DNA of 64,000 nt from Bufo bufo (Eukaryota; Chordata; Amphibia; Anura; Bufonidae), in NCBI RefSeq assembly GCF_905171765.1, contig NC_053391.1, positions 684,723,257 through 684,787,256 on the forward strand, in the 5' to 3' direction. The notes beneath the pieces are model-generated. The model was not told the DNA's origin. It saw only the letters and a list, made by a program, of their open reading frames with translations, and searched no databases. Within the stretch, counting starts at the first letter, position 1; every line of letters starts with the position of its first letter. The position numbers were made by a program, and so were the translations under genes. Below are positions 1-10,916 of this stretch, piece after piece.

Positions 1-125
1 CACTGCGGCCTCTTTCCATCGCTCACATGGCCTCAAGTGAATGGGCTTGTGTTGCAATACCAGGCATGGCCACTATACGATGTATGGCGCTGTGCTTGGT
101 AGACTACGAAGAGGCTCTCTGATCT
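1..125 (-). repeat. Fragment of a dispersed repeat, second copy near 22.2 kb
   Basis: The reverse complement of this stretch aligns by eye with 22196-22310: both hold a block around CCAAGCACAGCGCC, then GTATAGTGGC and CTTGGTATTGCA, then a shared GGCCATGTGA. It is a partial copy of a dispersed frog-type repeat cut by the window edge. The family is unnamed here. Confidence 0.5.
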
Positions 126-197
126 CTTGCTGTCCAATAGAACTGAATGGAGCATCAGCATGTAGGTGCGGATGATATTGTCTTTGGACAAGCCCTT

Positions 198-667
198 GTA
201 AAGGGCATCTGTCAGCAGTTTTGTCCCTATGACACTGGCTGACCTGTGACATGTGCTCTCGGCAGCTGAAGGCATCTGTGTTGGTCCCATGTTCATATGT
301 GCCCGCATTACTGAGAAATATGAGGTTTTAATATATGCAAATGAGCCTCTAGGAGCAACGGGGGTGTTACCGTTACACCTAGAGGATCTCCTCTCTCTGC
401 AACTGCCACGCCCTCTGCTCTTTGATTAAAGACATCATCACAGCTGGCCCTGTCAATCAAAGTGCAGAGAGAGCTGAGCCTCTAGGTGTAATGGCAACAC
501 CCCCGTTGCTCCTAGAGGCTCATTTGCATATATTAAAACATCGTTTTTTCTCAGTAATGCGGGCACATATGACCATGGGACCAACACAGATGCCTTCAAC
601 TGCCGAGAGCACATGTAACAGGTCAGCCGGTGTTATAGGGACAAAACTGCTGACAGATGCCCTTTAA
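198..667. mobile_element. T2/Kolobok-like TTAA foldback MITE
   Basis: The two halves are inverted copies of each other. The left arm starts (G)TAAAGGGCATCTGTCAGCAG and the right arm ends CTGACAGATGCCCTTTAA. The inner arms pair around GCCTCTAGGAGCAACGGGGG and its complement, at about 331-365 and 492-520. The TTAA target with AAAGGG termini matches the T2/Kolobok pattern known from Xenopus. The left TTAA has decayed to GTAA. Two overlapping short ORFs, one per strand, are simply the two arms read in mirror image. Confidence 0.75.
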
Positions 668-839
668 GTAAGCGCCATCATTGTGCAGTAGGTGAAGAGC
701 AGCAATCGCAACGGCCGAACCGCGGTCCAAATCCGATCCCAGGCGACAGCTGTCCGGACCACACAGACCTGCCCAGAAGGGCACTGGAGAAGGGCAGTGT
801 CAGGAGTGCGATGCCTGGTATAGGGTCTGTGCTGGGATT

Positions 840-1545
840 TCATTTCAGGGGTGCAATCTGGGGGTGTAAATATATTTCAGGGGTGCGGTCTGTGGGGCAA
901 AATTCATTTCAGGGGTGCGGTCTGGGGGGGTAAATACATTTCAGGGGTGCGGTCTGGGGGGTAAATTCATTTCAGGGGTGCGGTCTGGGGGGTAAATTCA
1001 TTTCAGGGGTGCGGTCTGGGGGGTAAATACATTTCAGGGGTGCGGTCTGGGAGTAAATTCATTTCAGGGGTGCAGTCTGGGAGTAAATTCATTTCAGGGG
1101 TGCGGTCTGGGGGGTAAATTCATTTCAGGGGTGCGGTCTGGGAGTAAATTCATTTCAGGGGTGCGGTCTAGGGGGTAAATTCATTTCAGGGGTGCGGTCT
1201 GGGGGGGTAAATTCATTTCAGTGGTGCGGTCTGGGGGGTAAATACATTTCAGGGGTGCGGTCTGGGGGGTGAATTCATTTCAGGGGTGCGGTCTGGGGGG
1301 TAAATTCATTTCAGGGGTGCAGTCTGGGAGTAAATTCATTTCAGGGGTGCGGTCTGGGGGGTAAATTCATTTCAGTGGTGCGGTCTGGGGGGTAAATTCA
1401 TTTCAGGAGTGCGGTCTGGGGGGTGAATTCATTTCAGGGGTGCGGTCTGGGGGGTAAATTCATTTCAGGGGTGCGGTCTGGGGGGGTAAATTCATTTCAG
1501 GGGTGCGGTCTGGGGGGGGTGAATTCATTTTAAGGGTCTGGTCCG
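840..1545. repeat. Minisatellite, 31-34 bp unit, about 20 copies
   Basis: Tandem copies of a unit built on TAAATTCATTTCAGGGGTGC followed by GGTCTGGGGGG. Unit length varies through the G-run (3 to 8 G) and point changes such as TAAATACA for TAAATTCA. The array ends in a degenerate copy before 1545. Confidence 0.95.
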
Positions 1546-2251
1546 GGGGACCCCTGACTGAGGTGATGTGACTGTGGTGCCCTCTATTTCTGTCACACAG
1601 TAGGGCAGATAATGAGGACCCCCCCCCCCAAATGAATTAGGAAAGGGTTACGCGATCACCCGCGCTGCATCCTACACGTGTCGCACTAACAGCGGGCGTC
1701 ACCACACGTAGGCTGGAGATAAACAGATGACACCGAGGCTATGAACACACGGCCTGGCGCCAACCTCTGCTTATAGGAGGACACGCTGTGCCCTATGCTC
1801 CCATTCACTGACAGCAAGCAGAGGTCTTGATGATTTGCGAACAAAAGCAAACATTTCATTACAAACAGTAGTCATCCACTGACTGCGCTAAACGGGTAAT
1901 CGCCAGGAAAACTGCGAGCATGAGCGTTAGGACCCCCCTTGGTGAGTAACCATAGTATTTATAGCAAACTTTTACATAGGACTGCAAGTCATCCTCCTGT
2001 ATGACCTCATGTCTCCAGGCAGCAACACTCATCATTTCCTCGGAGGACGCTGCCTCCTGCTCCTGTGAATAACACCTTCCTCTCCCAAGTCTGGTTCATG
2101 TACCAGAAGCGCTCCGGCTGCTGTGCAACTACAACCCTCAGCATTGTAGACTCCCAAAAGCTGGAGAAGTAACCCCCCCCCCCCCCCCCCCCCCCCCCTC
2201 TCTCTTGTGGGAGTAGTAGTTTACAGATGATGCATTAAATAGTATCTGCTT
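1546..2251. other. No gene seen; contains a 29-base poly-C tract
   Basis: No recognisable gene or element. A run of about 29 C lies at 2170-2198. The phrase GACAGCAAGCAGAG at about 1811 recurs near 4800, suggesting fragments of one more dispersed repeat. Confidence 0.4.
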
Positions 2252-3121
2252 CTGGGAAAGCTTGGTGACAACCATACCCAGCTTTGCCCAATCCTGAGAA
2301 ATCTCGCTGGCTGATGCATATTTCACTCCATCACGACTGGGAAAGCTGGGTGACTACCCGAACTGTAAATGATGACCTCAGTCAGTCCTTAAAGGGACAG
2401 TGTGCAATAAATGAGCCTGGAAAAGCTGGGTGATTACAGGTGTACCTCGGATGTTTGTGCAGCACTGGTGGAGCCTCCCATTGGCAAGTATAGAATGCGG
2501 ATCCTGCGTCTATCCCTCCGGAGCCTGGGAAAGCTGGGTGACAACCCCACAGAGCACCGGAAGGGACCTCGACGGGGGGAGGGGGAAGAGAGCGCCCCCC
2601 CCCCCGCATTTCCACCCACCGATGCAGGAATCACATGTTTAATACATTCCAAATTCCCAGGGCAATTCCGCTTGTATTTCGCCAGATTTCACACCTCCTC
2701 CTCCCGCCGCTGAAATTACCAAGCACTTCAAATATTAGGAAAAACAAATTCCGGCAGAGGAGGAAGAGCGGACATGGGCGCCGCTGATCGCGCATCACAG
2801 CTCTATTACAGGAGCCCCCCCATTAGTGTTCAGCCGCAACATTGTATCTGATGTCACTGTTTATGTGATACAATGTATCCTCTCACTCTTCCTGTGTCCT
2901 TCGCCATTATCTCTTATCTTGGAGGACTGATCATCCTGGTTCGCGAATAGAATGCCAGAGCCGTGGTGGAGACTGACACAGCCGGAGGTAGAGAAGCAGG
3001 ATATGACCCTGCAATTGCTAGGTGGTTCAGTGCACCATGGTCTGGAATTTCAAGGCCGTGAAAAAGATGCACGTAGGGACAACGACCTCCAAGGTGACAT
3101 TTACACCCAGGTGCCGACAAT

Positions 3122-3345
3122 TTAAAGGGGGGGAACTTGTCACCACAAGGAGCTGCCGGCATCTGCATGCCTGACCACCCAGTAAATGCCCACTATAAAC
3201 GCCAATCAAGTGAACCCTGCTGCCAGCGAATGGTCATGTGACCCCGCACTGACAAAGGGGAGGGGCATATGGGACAAGTTGACTATTGGGGCATCCATGC
3301 AATGTAAGAACGGTGACTGTACCTTTATATGGACATGCCCTTTAA
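3122..3345. mobile_element. Possible TTAA-flanked MITE
   Basis: TTAAAGGGGGGGAACTTGTC begins at 3122 and GGACATGCCCTTTAA ends at 3345, giving inverted AAAGGG termini inside TTAA. The interior is not clearly palindromic, so this is weaker than the other T2-like calls. Confidence 0.4.
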
Positions 3346-3432
3346 ATATTTGCACCAGTATTTTCCTGGAATTCACCATTATCTCCCAGTACACACAGAA
3401 CACCAAAGGAGAGATATGACAGGACGACCAAC

Positions 3433-3916
3433 TAGGGTTGTCACGATACCAAAATTTGGATTCGATTTCGATACCATAAAAAAAGTATTGCGATACTCGA
3501 TACCACGCAAAAGAAAACACCAGAAAAGCTGTGGGAATTCCGCATTTTATGGAATGTCCGGCCCATAATAGAACAGTCCTATCCTGGGGGGGATAAGGTG
3601 ACCAAAAAAATATGGCGAATAGAGTGTTTTTTTTTTTTTTTTTTCTGTTACGGCGTTCACCGCATAGGAAATATTTTTTAATATCTTAATGGTTCTAACT
3701 TTTTCGGACGCGGCGATACCCAATACGTTAACTTTTTTTATTGTTTATATATTTGTATATGTAAAATTAGGAAAGGGGGTGATTTATACTTTTAAATATT
3801 TTGGTGTTTTTTTATTTTATTTAATAACTATTAGCCGCTGTCGCCGAGGGCGGTACGCCATGCTTTCTAAAAGATACTCGGATCGTATTGAAAGTTCGAT
3901 ACCTGGTGCAACCCTA
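3433..3916. mobile_element. Non-autonomous hAT-like MITE
   Basis: The left terminus TAGGGTTGTCACGATACC pairs with the right terminus GGTGCAACCCTA. The flanking 8-mers CGACCAAC (3425-3432) and CGACTAAC (3917-3924) match at 7 of 8 positions, the hAT target-site-duplication length. GATACC/GGTATC phrases recur subterminally. Inside is a CGGACGCGGCGATACC module that also occurs in the piggyBac-like element near 58.55 and 58.9 kb. There is no transposase. Confidence 0.75.
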
Positions 3917-4269
3917 CGACTAACGAACACCCTGCTAAGAAAAGTTGGGTGCCAACCCATGTGGGCACCAGTAAGTTCCCATAAGAGCGGGCATTCGGCT
4001 TTCCCACATTCCTGAATGGAAAGAATATTTACTAGATCTTGTGGCAAGTCAGCCAGGTATCCTCTGCACCCGACATTCTGGACCCTAGGAAAGCTGGGTG
4101 ACAACTTATGTTTCAGCTATGATAAGGCCATACGGGTTGTCACCCAGCTTTCCCAGGCTCTGAATGGCAAGTCATCTCATATACACAGCCCGCCGCTGCA
4201 CCTCTGCACTCTGGGAAAGCTGGGTGAGCTGTAATGCACAGATGGGCTGTCACCCAGCTTTCCCAGTAA

Positions 4270-5030
4270 CGTACTGAGGGGTGGGGGTCATTACTGACAG
4301 CTGGTACTCAGCAGCATCCTCGCCGCAGCCAGCCTGGCACTCCGCGCTGCAGCGTCACCTCACATTCTCCCTGGCAGCTTCCATTTTTAGCAGCAGATAA
4401 TCCCGGCGGAGCACGTGGACCGCCAATCCCCAAAACAATGACCTCCGGTGAATGAACCGCACAAAACAGGCTATAAATACACAAAGCACCCAACGTAAAG
4501 CGGCACCCGCCCCCAGCGCAGCCCACCCCGCCAGGTAGCATCCCCAAAAGGGACCAGGCTTGGCACACACTGACATCTCCCTAGAATACTGATCCAAACC
4601 CCCCCCCCCCCCCCCAGCAGCGATGGCAGTGTGGAGACAGATCAGGCACAATGCACACAATATAAAGATCTCTGTTTGCTGTCAGCGAATGGAATAATCA
4701 TCCCTGTGTCTATCCAAAAGCTGAAAACCTGTACAGACCTAATGGGTCTCGCAGCGGAGGGTTTGTTACAGTTGTATCTAAGCCATTCTCTGCCTGTGAC
4801 AGCAAGCAGAGATCTTGGAAAAGGCCAGGCCATTGTAACACATCTGCAGAACTGTTTGATTTTGCAGGGCAGACTGGAGCGGCCCTTGAAGAAGGGTTCT
4901 GAATGGTGCCGGGTGGGGTGCCTCCTCTGCCCGCTGGCTGGCATCTTCTCCGGTGCTGCTCTTCCAGGAGAACCACAAGTATCAGAAAGTCTAACAGCTC
5001 CGCCCTCGAACCAGCAGCACCATCGAGTCT
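4270..5030. other. Unassigned stretch with a 150-codon open frame, coding status doubtful
   Basis: The plus strand is open from 4631 to 5083 for 150 codons. The product shows no recognisable domain, the minus strand is open over the same stretch, and the end runs into the ACTACAAG-type array that follows. A poly-C run lies at about 4599-4614. I do not call it a gene. Confidence 0.3.
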
Positions 5031-6290
5031 ACAAGCTGCGGGGGCATGCGGGTACTTGTAGTTCTCTTTCGCCTTGTGCATGACAGTCAATCACGATGGG
5101 AGAGACGGCCGGTGGAACTACAAATATCAGCATGACCTAACTGTGTCTCATAGTTGTGGTCCACTCCACAAGCTGCATGAGATCACAATCCCCATTGCAG
5201 AATCCTGGGACTTGTAGTTCACCTGCAGTTTTAGCTTATATATCCCTCGGTTTGTTGTCCCCACCAGAACTACAAGTCCCAGGAAGCCGAGGAGACAAGC
5301 TGGGAGGAACTGTAGATCCCCTGTACGGACTCCTTCTTCTGGAGAACTACAAGTCCCAGGACGCCTAGCAGCAGAGGAGAGATGCTGGGAGGACTTGTGG
5401 TTCTCTGCACTGCCGCCTACTGCTGGAGAACTACAAGTCCCAGGACGTCTAGTAGCAGAGGAGAGATGCTGGGAGGACTTGTGGTTCTCTGCACTGCCGC
5501 CTACTGCTGGAGAACTACAAGTCCCAGGACGCCTAGCAGCAGAGGAGAGACGCTGGGAGGACTTGTGGTTCTCTGCACTGCCGCCTACTGCTGGAGAACT
5601 ACAAGTCCCAGGACGCCTAGCAGCAGAGGAGAGACGCTGGGAGGACTTGTGGTTCTCTGCACTGCCGCCTACTGCTGGAGAACTACAAGTCCCAGGACGC
5701 CTAGCAGCAGAGGAGAGATGCTGGGAGGACTTGCGATTCCCCTGCATTGACCTCTCCACCTGGAGAACTATAAGCGCCAGACTGCTTAGCAGCAGAGGAG
5801 AGATGCTGGTTCCCTGTGCTGCCTCATCCTCCTGCTGAAGGACTACAAGTCCCAGGAAACCGAGAAGCAGATGACACATGGTGGGACTTGTGGCTCCCTG
5901 CCACCTGCTGGAGAACTACAAGTCCCAGGAGGCCCAGAAGCAGATGACAGATGCTGGGACTTGTGGCTCCCTGCACTTTCTCTGCCTCTCCTGCTGGAGA
6001 ACTACAAGTCCCAGAAGGCCCGGAAGCAGGTGAGGCATGCTGGGACTTGTGGTTCCCTGCACTTTCTCTGCCTCCTGCTGGAGAACTACAAGTCCCAGGA
6101 GGCCTGGAAGCAGGTGACAGATGCTGGGACTTGTGGTTCCCTGCACTTCCAGGAAGCCTAGCAGCAGAGGGGGCAAACAAGGACAGGACCGGGTGGGCTG
6201 GCTATCAGAAAGGGGGCACGGGAGCCGCAGCTGTAGTAGAACTACAAGTCCCAGGCTTGAAGGGGTGACGCCATGCTGGTATTTGTGGTC
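5030..6290. repeat. Tandem array with foldback units; 84-bp core
   Basis: At 5338-5740 near-identical 84-bp units repeat, for example with CTGGAGAACTACAAG at 5423 and 5507. Each unit contains ACTACAAGTCCCAG and the near-inverted CTGGGAGGACTTGTGGT, so each is itself a small hairpin. The flanks (5030-5330, 5770-6290) carry more diverged units. The same ACTACAAC...CAGCATGC foldback occurs singly at 9955-10060, so the array looks like amplification of a MITE. The 84-bp period is 28 codons, which explains the long spurious frames on both strands. Confidence 0.9.
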
Positions 6291-6330
6291 CTCTCCTGAC
6301 CTGGAGGGCAGCGCTGCGGCTCACACTTAC

Positions 6331-6500
6331 CCTGTGCAGGTGTCCGGCAGCCCGTGCGCCCGGTGTCCGGGTGTGTGCGGAGAGCAGAGCCCCGAGCCCC
6401 GTGTGATCCGCTCCCTGCACCGACCCCGCTGTACTCCGCGCTCAGGCACCGCCCCCGTCACTCATTCCGCGAAGCCACGCCCCGCCCCAGGCTCTTAAAG
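6331..6500 (-). promoter_or_regulatory. Candidate CpG-rich promoter and first exon of a minus-strand gene
   Basis: On the minus strand this patch reads from GC-box sequence (GGGGCGGGGCGTGG, about 6474-6487, and GGGGGCGG at about 6448-6455) into about 130 bases of CpG-rich DNA. It ends CCTGCACAGG with an immediate GTAAGTGTG (6322-6330), a consensus vertebrate splice donor. No ATG-started reading frame of note lies inside, so the exon would be untranslated leader. This is the only island-like non-repeat patch in the first 10 kb. Downstream exons, toward position 1 and beyond, were not recognised. It could be chance composition or a former promoter. Confidence 0.4.
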
Positions 6501-6660
6501 AGACAGGCGCCGCTGTCACTGACACTCCTGGCCCTTAAAGGGACATGCACCATTATCATTGCCATCAATGCCAACACCAACCCTGATCTTCACTGTCACC
6601 ATTAATATTATTATCATCATCATTATTTTTGCTATCATGGATAACAGGCTCACTTTCACC

Positions 6661-6895
6661 TAAGGGCTCATGCAGACGACCATTTTTTTTTTGTCGGATC
6701 GGATGCAGACCATTTACTTCAATGGCGCCGTGAAAGATGGCGCCGTCTTGTCCATTTTGCAGAAAAAAATAGGACCGCAAAAATGGCTACGGCCATGTGA
6801 ATTTTGCAGGCACAATCCCACAAATCGGGCTGACTCTGTGCGTTTTGTAAGCTTTCTGGGGCATTTGAGGCGCTTCCAGGTGGTAGAAGAGGTGG
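6661..6895. mobile_element. Degraded MITE related to the TAAGGCCTCATGCACACG family
   Basis: The left end TAAGGGCTCATGCAGACGACC resembles the terminus of the elements at 8779, 18356 and 62538. The interior has typical TTACTTCAATGGCGCCG and GCAGAAAAAAATAGGACCG phrases. The right terminus is not clear. Confidence 0.45.
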
Positions 6896-6897
6896 GC

Positions 6898-7330
6898 TTA
6901 ACCCGCTAGGGACTGAGTAATTTTTTGTTTATTTTTATTATTATTTTTTTCATTTTTTTTAAACTCCTTTCCTTAACTTTTTTATTTCTCCGTTCACATA
7001 GCCATACGAGGGCTTGTTTATTGTCAGAGAAGTTGTACTTTCTAATGGCACCATTTAATATTGCATACGATGTAGTGGGAAGCAGAAAAGAAAAGTCCAA
7101 ATGTGGTGAAATTGGGAAAAAACATAATTCCACCACCATTTTTGGGGGTTTTGTTTCTACGGCGTTCATTATACAGTAAAACTGGCCTGTTCCCTTCGTT
7201 CTCCCGGTCACTACAATTACAACAGTGATACCACATTGATATAGTTTCCCTTGTGTTTAAATAGTTAAAAAAAATATAAACTTTTTTTCTTTGCATCACC
7301 ATAATCTCACCATCATAACTTTTTTTATAT
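6898..7330. mobile_element. Truncated piggyBac-like TTAA element
   Basis: TTAACCCGCTAGGGACTGAG at 6898 resembles the end of the 13 kb element at 46711 (TTAACCCCTTAAGGACTCAG). It is followed by T-rich DNA with GGCACCATTTAATATT and TACGGCGTTCA phrases of the same family. The right end is missing or abuts the MITE at 7375. There is no coding capacity. Confidence 0.5.
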
Positions 7331-7374
7331 TTATGATTAATGTCACAGTGGCTCTCCTATCCCAGGTTTCTGTA

Positions 7375-7740
7375 TTAAAGGGAACCTGTCACCGGGATTT
7401 TGGGTATAGAGCTGAGGACATGGGTTGCTAGATGGCCGCTAGCACATCCGCAATACCCAGTCCCCATAGCTCTGTGTGCTTTTATTGTGTATAAAAACCG
7501 ATTTGATACATATGCAAATTAACATAAAAGAGTCATATCTTACTTGTGTGACCAGAGAAGAGTCATATTTTCAAGCTCTGACTCATCTCAGGTTAATTTG
7601 CATATGTATCAAATCGGTTTTTATACACAATAAAAGCACACAGAGCTATGGGGACTGGGTATTCCGGATGTGCTACCGGCCATCTAGCAACCCATGTCCT
7701 CAGCTCTATACCCAAAATCCCGGTGACAGGTTCCCTTTAA
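7375..7740. mobile_element. Intact T2/Kolobok-like foldback MITE, TTAA target
   Basis: TTAAAGGGAACCTGTCACCG begins at 7375 and its complement ends at 7740, both within TTAA. Arms of about 150 bases (GGCCGCTAGCACATCC, ACCCAGTCCCCATAGC and complements) pair around a central loop near 7540-7580. This is the most complete of three family members; the others are at 11644 and 59771. Confidence 0.9.
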
Positions 7741-7794
7741 GGAGCACTATCCTCGGCGTACCCTCCGCCGACTGATAAACTAAATAGGTATATA

Positions 7795-8713
7795 CAGTAC
7801 AGACCAAAAGTTTGGACACACCTTCTCATTCAAAGAGTTTTCTTTATTTTCATGACTATGAAGGCATCAAAACTATGAATTAACACATGTGGAATTATAT
7901 ACATAACAAACAAGTGTGAAACAACTGAAAATATGTCATATTCTAGGTTCTTCAAAGTAGCCACCTTTTGCTTTAATTACTCCTTTGCACACTCTTGGCA
8001 TTCTCTTGATGAGCTTCAAGAGGTAGTCCCCTGAAATGGTCTTCCAACAGTCTTGAAGGAGTTCCCAGAGATGCTTAGCACTTGTTGGCCCTTTTGCCTT
8101 CACTCTGCGGTCCAGCTCACCCCAAACCATCTCGATTGGGTTCAGGTCCGGTGACTGTGGAGGCCAGGTCATCTGGCGCAGCACCCCATCACTCTCCTTC
8201 ACGGGCAAATAGCCCTTACTTTCAAAGTTTTCCCAATTTTTCGCCTGACTGACTGACCTTCATTTCTTAAAGTAATGATGGCCACTCATTTTTCTTTACT
8301 TAGCTGCTTTTTTCTTGCCATAATACAAATTCTAACAGTCTATTCAGTAGGACTATCAGCTGTGTATCCACCTGACTTCTCCTCAACGCAACTGATGGCC
8401 CCAACCCCATTTATAAGGCAAGAAATCCCACTTATTAAACCTGACAGGGCACACCTGTGAAGTGAAAACCATTTCAGGGGACTACCTCTTGAAGCTCATC
8501 TAGAGAATGCCAAGAGTGTGCAAAGCAGTAATCAAAGCAAAAGGTGGCTACTTTGAAGAACCTAGAATATGACATATTTTCAGTTGTTTCCCACTTGTTT
8601 GTTATGTATATAATTCCACATGTGTTAATTCATTGTTTTGATGCCTTCATAGTCATGAAAATAAAGAAAACTCTTTGAATGAGATGGTGTGTCCAAACTT
8701 TTGGTCTGTACTG
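7795..8713 (-). mobile_element. Tc1/mariner element, internally deleted
   Basis: The termini CAGTACAGACCAAAAG... and ...CTTTTGGTCTGTACTG are long inverted repeats extending through the AAAGAGTTTTCTTTATTTTC block, flanked by TA at 7793-7794 and 8714-8715. At 919 bp it is well below the roughly 1.6 kb usual for full Tc1 elements. The interior is a fused N- and C-terminal remnant of transposase with the middle missing. A second copy with the same deletion lies at 28081-28988. Confidence 0.93.
7936..8321 (-). pseudogene. Tc1 transposase remnant, N-terminus fused to C-terminus
   Basis: The minus-strand frame at 7936-8208 holds the C-terminal catalytic end: WPPQSPDLNPIEMVWGELD carries the last acidic residue region of the DDE triad, and GYFEEPRI is the family's usual end. 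Upstream, an ATG at 8319-8321 starts the family N-terminus (MARKKQLSKEK), but codon 12 is TGA where the 28.4 kb copy has CGA, a CpG decay. Everything between the N-terminal DNA-binding segment and the C-terminal block is deleted, including the first two catalytic aspartates. It cannot make transposase. Confidence 0.85.
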
Positions 8714-8778
8714 TATATTGTGGAAGGCACTCTGTTGTCTGGGGTGGCATGAATACGTAGACTAATTTGATCAGTATA

Positions 8779-9267
8779 AGGCCTCATGCACACGGCCGTT
8801 GGGCGGCCGTTACGTGCATTGGGGACAGCAACATCCGTGCAGCGGGCTGGACCCATTCAACTTAAATGGGTCCGTGGTCTGTCCACACCGCCCAAAAATA
8901 TGACATGTCATATTTATTTGTGGTGTGGAACAACGAAAAGAAACACCACGGAAGCACTCCGTAGTGCTTCCGGTGTTCCGCTCCGTGACTCCGTTCCGCA
9001 TCTCCAGAATTGCGGACCCATTCAAGTGAATCCGTCATGCGTGGTGCACACGGCCAGCGGCCGTGGATTGCCGACCCGCCGTTTGCGGGCCGCAATACAG
9101 CCGTGCGCATGAGGCCTATGTCCTATTATTGTCCGCATTGCGGACAAGGATAGTACTGTTCTATGAAGGGCCAGCTGTTCCGTTCCGCAAAATACGGAAT
9201 GCACACAGATGTCATCCGTATTTTTTGCGGACCGCAAAATACATACGGTCGTGTGCACGAGCCCTTA
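8779..9267. mobile_element. Foldback MITE, TAAGGCCTCATGCACACG family
   Basis: The left end TAAGGCCTCATGCACACGGCC mirrors the right end GTCGTGTGCACGAGCCCTTA. The interior contains ACCCATTCAA...AATGGGTCCG and CCGTTCCGC phrases in both orientations. Relatives lie at 18356, 35746, 43290 (split) and 62538. The TAA/TTA flanks hint at a TWA target, as in PIF/Harbinger, but that is not settled. Confidence 0.75.
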
Positions 9268-9269
9268 AT

Positions 9270-9950
9270 ATGTCATGATTCGTGTGCACATTAATATAAT
9301 ATGATTATGTCCCTAGCAATTCCTAAATGTTGTACCTTATCTCATCTCAAAGTCAGATATCATGTCCATGATATTTATAAATAAAAATTGTAGATAAAAA
9401 ATGTAAATAAAAATGTAAATTAAAAAAATTACAAAATCACTTAATAAATGGCCTTAAAATTAATAACTTCCTCATAAATGGTTATAGCTGCATAGTAATA
9501 TATCAAGTCTCATCCTTTTGATGTATCAAATTGGCTATAAAGACGTCCGCCTTGTGGAGGATTACAGCAACCTAACAAGTTCCATATTAGTGGATGATTA
9601 AATGGTAATATGTCCGTTGCTGACCATTGGATAAATGATAGGTGAAAGTCTTCTGTAAGGAATTATACAGTTCCAAGGTATACCAGCACATAACTGATAA
9701 TGACCAGTGTCAAGGTTAAAATGGAGATATTAGTATTGCCGTTCTATTATATTGGTGTCAGTTAGTATGGTTGTACATTACCACTCCGTATTTTTTGTGC
9801 CAGTTTGAAGTAGCCTCCAATATTGCTCTTGCTCCTACTGATGCGGGTTTGCTGTGTTCCGGCCGCTGGATTACTCAAACGCTGCTCTCCCGGCGTCCCA
9901 CGTGGCGCCCCAAGTGGTTGGGGGCAGTGTCCTCAGTCAGCCTCTATCTA
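9270..9950. other. AT-rich stretch, nothing recognised
   Basis: No gene, tandem repeat or paired terminus was seen. It has A/T runs around 9380-9480 and no open frame of interest. Confidence 0.5.
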
Positions 9951-9954
9951 CAAT

Positions 9955-10060
9955 TGTAGTCCCCAACCTGTAGCTCACCAGAAGATGCAAAACTACAACT
10001 TCCAGCATGCACAGCTAACAGCTGTCCGGGCATGCTGGGAGTTGTAGTTTCACAACCTCC
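9955..10060. mobile_element. Small foldback repeat, ACTACAACTTCCAGCATGC
   Basis: ACTACAACTTCCAGCATGCAC at about 9991 is mirrored by GGGCATGCTGGGAGTTGTAGT at about 10029. It is a single hairpin related to the units of the 5.0-6.3 kb array; a fragment also occurs at about 17516-17540. Confidence 0.7.
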
Positions 10061-10458
10061 AGAGAGCCACGAGTTGGAGGATTCCCATATACAGTATCGG
10101 CCCCAGTTTGTACAATTCACCGACTGTCACATCACAGCCCCAATGTCACATACGTCATATCGTCCGCAGCAATAAGTTGTGTGTGGCCACCATGATCCCG
10201 CTGGATGCTCCAAAGAACAGCCACATTGGAATACACTATATAAATGGGGCAAGCTACCGTGTTGGCGGGTAATCAGCAGAGGACGTGATCGGCTAGACAG
10301 ACTCAGAGGAACTCCGCCTGCTAGACTCCTGCAGATTTCCAGCCATCACATTTACTTTAGTTCACTTTTTTTGGGGCGGGCACTTAAAATGTTCCACCAT
10401 CATTATTTTGTAAACTGCAGTGGGGTAACACTTTAATAGCAATTCCAGGTTATAGTAT

Positions 10459-10916
10459 TTAAAGGGGTTCTCCCATAATACTGAAAATAAGACATTATAT
10501 AATACATGACAGTCTCTTTCTTACAAAGCTAGAACCTGCCCTGCGCCTCACATGGATCCAGAGATCTTCACATTCATTGCTGCAATTGCTCTGCTAAATT
10601 TATATCAAGCTGACAGCTCAAGAAGAGTGTCCTTTCTGCTGCCGCTCAGGGGTTGTGTCCTTTCTGCTTCAGTCCTCTCCCTATCAGAACTCAGGAGACA
10701 ACTATGGGTGTTACTGAGCACGTGCGGCCTTCTCAGTGAGCCCAGGCAAAGAAATAAGAAAAATAACAAACAGCAGGTGGCGCTATACAGATACATTTTA
10801 TCGTATAGCTCAGTGGCTATAATACATTTTTAATTATATGCAATTACAAAAGTGTTCCGGTTCAGGTGCCGGTTTGAAAATGGTAGAATATTTTTTTATT
10901 GGGACAAGTCCTTTAA
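10459..10916. mobile_element. T2/Kolobok-like MITE, diverged
   Basis: TTAAAGGGGTTCTCCCATAA at 10459 and TTGGGACAAGTCCTTTAA ending at 10916 form imperfect inverted termini within TTAA. The interior holds a weak mirror around CTCAGTGAGCCC. There is no coding content. Confidence 0.6.

Larger units (their letters stand above)
2252..4266. repeat. Dispersed motif GGGAAAGCTGGGTGACAAC, both orientations
   Basis: Recognisable copies at 2252, 2338, 2418, 2525, 4085 and 4211 on the plus strand and at about 4136-4156 and 4247-4266 on the minus strand. Weaker copies lie at 3937, 11007 and 11131. Several are followed within tens of bases by a related GAATGGCAAG or ATTGGCAAG phrase (2474, 4160, 11086), so each may be the core of a longer degraded unit. 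The class is not recognised. Confidence 0.55.

Noticed and set aside
2841..2882. microRNA-like hairpin (ACATTGTATC ... GATACAATGT)
   Set aside because: The perfect stem is only 10 bp with a large loop, too short for a pre-miRNA.
4631..5083. 150-codon plus-strand gene
   Set aside because: No domain recognised, opposite strand equally open, and it runs into a repeat array; not enough to call.
5148..5879. 243-codon minus-strand repeat protein
   Set aside because: An artefact of the 84-bp (28-codon) tandem unit, open on both strands.
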